Below are positions 33,372 through 37,483 of a stretch of 37,483 bases of DNA, piece by piece. The stretch is from Deltaproteobacteria bacterium. Its GTDB lineage: Bacteria > Desulfobacterota > Desulfuromonadia > Desulfuromonadales > Geopsychrobacteraceae. The stretch is taken from positions 1 to 37,483 of the forward strand of contig JAJRRT010000042.1 in NCBI GenBank assembly GCA_024279255.1. The letters run 5' to 3'. The stretch's first letter is position 1; every line of letters starts with the position of its first letter. The notes under the pieces are model-generated. The model made no database searches. It was not told the DNA's origin and saw only the letters and a program-made list of their open reading frames with translations. Position numbers and translations under genes: made by a program.

Positions 33372-34493
33372 GTGGAATCTCTGACTCAATTCAGCCAGCT
33401 ATTCGATCAAAGTTTTGCAGGTATCAGTTTTAGCCGCATGCTCTTGGCTGGCATCGTGCTTTTCTTGACCCTGCTGTTGCGTAATCTTCTGGCACAACTG
33501 CTTGCTCGCACCCTGTTTGCAACGGCACGACGCACTGCTGGCGAGATGGACGATATCCTGCTGGATAAGTTAAAACGCCCCACGAGCTTCCTTGTTCTGA
33601 TTGCAGGTCTCTGGTTTGCGACATCGTTACTGGCGCTCCCCACTGAACCGGTCAACCTGGCTGCTGGTGCTAAAGAGGCAATTCGACTGCTCTTTATCAT
33701 CAATATCGGCTGGTTCCTTTTCAACCTGATCGGCCTGTTCGATGCGTGGCTCGGTCATTGGACCCAGAAGACCGAATCAACCCTCGATGACCATCTGCTC
33801 CCCTTTATCCGTAAAGGGTTACGTGCCTTTGTCGTGGTAATGATTGCGCTGATGTTCGCTCAAACGCTCGGGTACCCTATTTCGGGACTTATAGCATCTC
33901 TGGGGATTGGTGGGCTCGCTGTCGCCCTGGCAGCCAAGGACAGCTTGTCGAACATCTTCGGTTCATTGATGATTATCCTCGATCGCCCTTTTCAGATAGG
34001 CGATTGGGTCAAGGCGGGAGATGTTGAAGGAACAGTGGAAGAGATCGGCTTCCGTTCAACCCGCATCCGTACTTTTGCCAAAACCCTGATCACCATACCC
34101 AATAGCACCCTCACCAATCTGGCGATTAACAATTTCAGTCAAATGCCGAAAAGACGGATCAAGATGTCTGTCGGCATCAGCTACGCCACGACCACCGCCG
34201 AAATGCGTGATGCTGTGGAGAAAATCCGCAGTCTGCTGCGTGACCACCCTGCCATCGATCAGGAGTTCTTTCTGGTCAATTTTACCGACTTTGGTGCATC
34301 CAGTCTCGACATACTGGTTTACTGCTTCACCCGCACCACAGACTGGGGAGAATACCTTGAAGCTCGCCAGGACGTCTGCCTGAAAATTATGGACATTCTT
34401 GAAGCGATGGGACTGGAGATCGCCTTCCCAAGCCGCACAATCTACTTAAACAACCAGCAAAGTGATGCGACTGACGACTTGCCCGTTTCATGA
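33372..34493 (+). CDS. MscS-family mechanosensitive channel
   Basis: This 373-residue channel has three to four N-terminal membrane helices and the pore helix GLIASLGIGGLAVALAAKDSLSNIFGSLMIILDRPF. The beta domain follows (IGDWVKAGDVEGTVEEIGFRSTRIRTF, then TLITIPNSTLTNLAINNFS) and a C-terminal alpha/beta vestibule. The Gly/Ala packing of the pore helix matches MscS. It releases solutes at high membrane tension. It begins with GTG 33372, preceded by AGAGGTAGG. No neighbour indicates a special role. Confidence 0.93.
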   Translation: MESLTQFSQLFDQSFAGISFSRMLLAGIVLFLTLLLRNLLAQLLARTLFATARRTAGEMDDILLDKLKRPTSFLVLIAGLWFATSLLALPTEPVNLAAGAKEAIRLLFIINIGWFLFNLIGLFDAWLGHWTQKTESTLDDHLLPFIRKGLRAFVVVMIALMFAQTLGYPISGLIASLGIGGLAVALAAKDSLSNIFGSLMIILDRPFQIGDWVKAGDVEGTVEEIGFRSTRIRTFAKTLITIPNSTLTNLAINNFSQMPKRRIKMSVGISYATTTAEMRDAVEKIRSLLRDHPAIDQEFFLVNFTDFGASSLDILVYCFTRTTDWGEYLEARQDVCLKIMDILEAMGLEIAFPSRTIYLNNQQSDATDDLPVS

Positions 34494-34698
34494 AACTTTC
34501 CACATAGGTCCGCTTTACTTAAGAACCTGTAAGTATCTGTTTTTAAAGAGTTCGGCAAGATATTTGCAAATCTCCCCCAAGGAGACAGCTTCCAGGACAT
34601 TCTTGCAAAGCAACTGGTAAGATGACGTTTATTCACCGTCATTTCGCCACGGAATACTATTAAAGGTATGTAATATTTGTAATCCAGGAGGACTTCCG

Positions 34699-35850
34699 AT
34701 GGACAACATCGCAATACAAGAGGGGATTCGAAAATTATTCTACCAATGCGATGAAGACGATAAAAGAATCTACATCGCCATTGAAGTCCTCGCTGAAAAA
34801 CAGGGAGAGCGCGTTTACCACGAAGCACTGAACTATCTTTTTGCTAAAGATTTCAGTCTCTCTCAAGCGAGTCGCTATTGGCGCGAAGCCACGGCCTCAA
34901 TCTCCAAGTCCGATGGTCACAATCAGTCTTTTCGTGCTGTACTCCTAGATTACCTGCGCCAGAAAACCAACGAGCTAACAAATCCGCGTATTATTGAATC
35001 TCATGATCTCGAGGAAATTCGACTTTCTGCGGTCACTGACGGTCTCACCCGACTCTACAACCAAAGTTATTTCAAGCAACAACTCCAGCAAGCCATAGAA
35101 CTCGCCAACAGTGAAGCAGGCCAAACCTTCAGCATCATCATCTTTGATCTGGATCATTTCAAGCAGTTCAATGATCGCTGTGGCCACCTTCAGGGAGACC
35201 TGACCCTTCGCCAGGTCGGAGACATTCTACGCAACAGCACGGGCGAGCTCGATCTTCCTGCACGTTATGGCGGAGAGGAGTTTGCCATCTTATTGCCGGA
35301 CTGCAATCTGGAAGAAGCCATTCCACTGGCCGAAAGAATTCGTGGAGCAATTGACACTGAAATCTTCACCGGACAGGATCGACTCGACAATAACAATCTG
35401 ACCATTAGCGGTGGCATAGCCTGCTACCCACAACACGGTCAAACGGCTGGCGAGCTGATTGAAGCGGCTGATCGTCGTCTTTACGAGGCCAAAGCAACCC
35501 GCAACGCGATTCTTCCGCGCCTTGATGACACGCGGGGAGCAAACCGTCATCAATTTCGTAATATTGTAGAAATCAAACTCGAAGAACAACAGACCTTCAC
35601 CTCGGCGCTCTCCTCGGACATCAGTCATACCGGGCTATCCCTCAAAAGTGATAGTGCTCCACAGATAGACACCAAGGTTTTATTGCGGTTTCGATATCCC
35701 TTCTGGCCCAAAAACCTTGAAACAACCGGGACAGTTCGTCATATCGGCGGGACTCCAGCCGCGGGCGCATTCAAACTCGGCATCCAGTTCGACACACCGC
35801 CGAACGATTTTTTCAAGATCCTGCTGCCAAACTCGATTCCACAGCCATAA
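34699..35850 (+). CDS. Diguanylate cyclase with C-terminal PilZ domain
   Basis: This 383-residue soluble protein has an N-terminal helical region of unknown type (1-105) and a GGDEF domain (about 110-275) with an active-site motif written GGEEF at 191-195. A C-terminal PilZ domain follows (about 280-380), with the c-di-GMP-binding arginines in RHQFR (283-287) and the DISHTG motif (307-312). The I-site position five residues before the motif reads GELD rather than RxxD, so classical feedback inhibition is probably lost and the PilZ domain may take over sensing of the product. The start ATG 34699 has AGGAGGA. The domain order is clear; the input signal is unknown. Confidence 0.9.
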   Translation: MDNIAIQEGIRKLFYQCDEDDKRIYIAIEVLAEKQGERVYHEALNYLFAKDFSLSQASRYWREATASISKSDGHNQSFRAVLLDYLRQKTNELTNPRIIESHDLEEIRLSAVTDGLTRLYNQSYFKQQLQQAIELANSEAGQTFSIIIFDLDHFKQFNDRCGHLQGDLTLRQVGDILRNSTGELDLPARYGGEEFAILLPDCNLEEAIPLAERIRGAIDTEIFTGQDRLDNNNLTISGGIACYPQHGQTAGELIEAADRRLYEAKATRNAILPRLDDTRGANRHQFRNIVEIKLEEQQTFTSALSSDISHTGLSLKSDSAPQIDTKVLLRFRYPFWPKNLETTGTVRHIGGTPAAGAFKLGIQFDTPPNDFFKILLPNSIPQP

Positions 35851-35987
35851 CCAAAAAGAGATTTCTGCACGCGAAGGGTAAATTTGACAACAAGAAGTCT
35901 TATAAAAAATGTCGACTTGCCAGCAGATCATGCCTATTCTATTTATTCCAAACAGCAACAGAATAACACTTCAAATAAGGATACAAG

Positions 35988-37115
35988 ATGTCAGCATCAG
36001 TCTGGATGGCAGATTTTCGTGCGGGGAATCGCGAAAATATGTTCAATAAACTTGAACGGCTTCTCGAGCACGCAGAACTTTCTCAGGTCATCAGCACTGA
36101 AGATCTCAGTGCTATCAAAATTCACTTCGGCGAAAAAGGTGGTCATGCTTACATCCGCCCTGTATTCATCCGCACTGTTGTCGATGCCATTCGTGACCTA
36201 GGTGGCAAACCGTTTCTGACTGACAGTTGCACTCTCTATCCAGGGCAACGCAAAGAAGCTGTTTCGGCACTAAACTGTGCCATTGTAAATGGTTTTGCCT
36301 ACGCGGTTGTCGGCGCACCACTCATTATGTGCGACGGGTTGCGCGGCCACTCATCGCGTCGCATACCAATCGCCGGGGAACTGTTACAGAGTGCAGATAT
36401 CGGTATCGAAATTCTCGAAGCTGACAACCTGATTGCCGTCAGTCATTTCAAATGTCATGAACTCACTGGGTTTGGCGGCACAATCAAAAATCTGGCCATG
36501 GGCTGCTCAAGCCGTGAAGGAAAACTCGAACAACACTCATCCGTCGCTCCGGTTGTCGCCGAAAAGCTCTGTACCCGATGTGGTGCCTGCCTCCCCGGCT
36601 GCTCTCATGGAGCGATCGAAATTGGCCCCGATTCCGCCAGCGTCGACCCACAACTCTGCACCGGTTGCGGACGCTGTATCAGCCTTTGTCCGACCAGGGC
36701 AATGCAGATTCAATGGAATGAGGAATCGGGCAAGGTCATGCGCAAAATGGCCGAATACGCATTGGCAGCACTCGATGGCAAGCAAGGTAAAAAGCTCTTC
36801 ATCAACTTCATCACCCAGGTCAGCCCCTCCTGCGACTGTTATGGCCACTCAGATGCCGCGATTGTTCCCGATATCGGCATTCTGGCATCCACCGATCCCG
36901 TTGCCCTCGACCAGGCCTGTGCCGATTTGGTGAACCAGGCCCAGGGTCTTCCGGATACGGCATTAAGCAGTGGCCACGAACCAGGCGGCGACAAGTTCCG
37001 CGGAGTTCACCCCCAGATCGACTGGGAAATCACTCTCGAACATGGAGAAAAAATCGGGTTGGGAACACGTCAATATGAGTTAAAGAGATTGGAACCGAAA
37101 GGAAAAGGTTGGTAA
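35988..37115 (+). CDS. DUF362 protein with two [4Fe-4S] clusters
   Basis: This 375-residue protein has an N-terminal DUF362 region (KIHFGEKGGHAYIRPVFIR, then FLTDSCTLYPGQR and VSHFKCHELTGFGGTIKNLAMG) with an inserted ferredoxin domain. The cluster cysteines are C195, C198, C201, C205 and C224, C227, C230, C234. The C-terminal part includes the FITQVSPSCDCYGHSDAAIVPDIGILASTDPVALDQA stretch typical of the family. Function is unknown; anaerobes use such proteins in electron transfer, possibly as redox enzymes. The start ATG 35988 follows AAGGAT at 5-base spacing. Repeat copy B begins 42 bases after its stop. Confidence 0.88.
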   Translation: MSASVWMADFRAGNRENMFNKLERLLEHAELSQVISTEDLSAIKIHFGEKGGHAYIRPVFIRTVVDAIRDLGGKPFLTDSCTLYPGQRKEAVSALNCAIVNGFAYAVVGAPLIMCDGLRGHSSRRIPIAGELLQSADIGIEILEADNLIAVSHFKCHELTGFGGTIKNLAMGCSSREGKLEQHSSVAPVVAEKLCTRCGACLPGCSHGAIEIGPDSASVDPQLCTGCGRCISLCPTRAMQIQWNEESGKVMRKMAEYALAALDGKQGKKLFINFITQVSPSCDCYGHSDAAIVPDIGILASTDPVALDQACADLVNQAQGLPDTALSSGHEPGGDKFRGVHPQIDWEITLEHGEKIGLGTRQYELKRLEPKGKGW

Positions 37116-37156
37116 ATAACCGCGATTAGGAGTGTGGCTCAAATAACCGCCCCACA

Positions 37157-37339
37157 ACCCCCGTGTGACGTAGCCGTAACGCAATAGAGCTTATGCGGAA
37201 TTGAAGCGAAGATGTCTGAGCCGTAGGCGAGTTTCTGAGCGAGCGCAAAAGCGGAATGGAGTGAAGGGAACCGCCACAGGCGGCAAGGAGTTCGGGGCGC
37301 ATTTTGATCCAACCTTTTGTGCGCCCAAAAGGTTGGGCG
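37157..37339 (+). repeat. 183-bp dispersed repeat, copy B
   Basis: Second copy of the repeat at 20300-20482, aligned without gaps. In this copy the terminal hairpin is perfect (arms CCAACCTTTTG and CAAAAGGTTGG, six-base loop) and the inner hairpin CCGCC-ACA-GGCGG is conserved. It lies 3' of the DUF362 gene in the same relative orientation as copy A to argP. Most of the tail 37116-37483 is this repeat; after 37340 I see no gene. Confidence 0.85.
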
Positions 37340-37483
37340 GCGATGAGGGGGGCCACGATAACTAACACCCCATAATTGCGATAACTCTGATTTACGTTGC
37401 TTGACGAATGCTTTACGTGAATTACAACTGGCGCTTTATCAAATCTGTTTTGATTAGATGCTGATTCGGTGAAACTGCAAAAA

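Noticed and set aside
34621-34644. Weak hairpin GATGACG...CGTCATT between the MscS and GGDEF-PilZ genes
   Set aside because: Short stem, no T-tract on the plus strand; not distinguishable from chance.
20300-37339. The two repeats as ends of a composite mobile element
   Set aside because: They are direct copies 17 kb apart enclosing ordinary housekeeping genes, with no transposase, integrase or composition shift.
37126-37368. 80-codon minus-strand frame near the right end
   Set aside because: It lies almost entirely within repeat copy B; the same frame is open in copy A without a start codon, so it is treated as a by-product of the repeat.
1-37483. tRNA, rRNA, CRISPR arrays and prophage genes
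   Set aside because: No cloverleaf, rRNA-like stretch, short-spaced direct repeats or phage structural genes were seen on reading both strands.

Overview
The window looks like a chromosomal segment of an anaerobic, Gram-negative Desulfuromonadota bacterium (Desulfuromonas/Geobacter/Pelobacter-like). This is inferred from gene content and moderate GC, not from a database match. The supporting genes are cytochrome c maturation, an AhbD-like radical SAM heme enzyme, many ferredoxin-type proteins, a mini siroheme reductase, a rubredoxin fusion, a CoA-disulfide/persulfide reductase, c-di-GMP enzymes and an apparent UGA-encoded selenoprotein. I see no rRNA, tRNA, phage, IS element or CRISPR array. 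Most genes are intact housekeeping or redox genes.

Layout. 1-2330 (+) carries resB and ccsA for cytochrome c maturation, closed by a strong bidirectional terminator at 2411-2453. 2529-5969 (-) is a heme group: radical SAM/SPASM (AhbD-like), hemE, hemH and a small zinc-ribbon protein. Two nearly identical palindromes lie in the spacers on either side of hemE. 6113-9875 (-) is an fbpABC-type ferric iron importer with a textbook promoter and a perfect Fur box. 10082-11161 (-) is a nitronate monooxygenase-like flavoprotein. 11266-12941 (+) is a two-component pair and 12965-14680 (-) a CHASE-GGDEF diguanylate cyclase. 15064-15852 (-) is an AsmA-like envelope protein. 16162-17442 (-) pairs a mini siroheme reductase with a rubredoxin-DUF2231 membrane protein. 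17574-18560 (+) is a quinone oxidoreductase. 18637-20248 is a divergent argO/argP exporter-regulator pair. 20564-23930 (-) holds a LysE exporter, a ferredoxin-nitroreductase, an MFS transporter and a PlsC-like acyltransferase, partly joined by stop/start overlaps. 24137-25780 (+) is pgi; 25951-26778 (-) is a CvfB-like S1 protein; 26880-27245 (+) is a CheY-like receiver.

27299-27949 (+) is a peroxiredoxin-like gene whose CxxC position is encoded as UGA-x-x-C, with a hairpin just downstream. I read it as a selenoprotein. Next comes a divergent sulfur/redox group around an 18-bp perfect palindrome: a CoA-disulfide/persulfide reductase with rhodanese domain (-) and a DUF1847 metal-binding protein (+). 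An Rrf2 regulator and larE follow. The right end has a small membrane protein, a secreted thermonuclease, an MscS channel, a GGDEF-PilZ protein and a DUF362 ferredoxin protein.

The best candidates for something under-described are: (1) the selenoprotein and its hairpin; (2) a gapless 183-bp repeat, about 87% identical by eye, found 3' of argP and 3' of the DUF362 gene; (3) hemE-hemH linked to an AhbD-like enzyme, which suggests a mixed heme pathway; and (4) the rubredoxin-DUF2231/siroheme reductase pair. All functional statements come from reading motifs; no searches were run.
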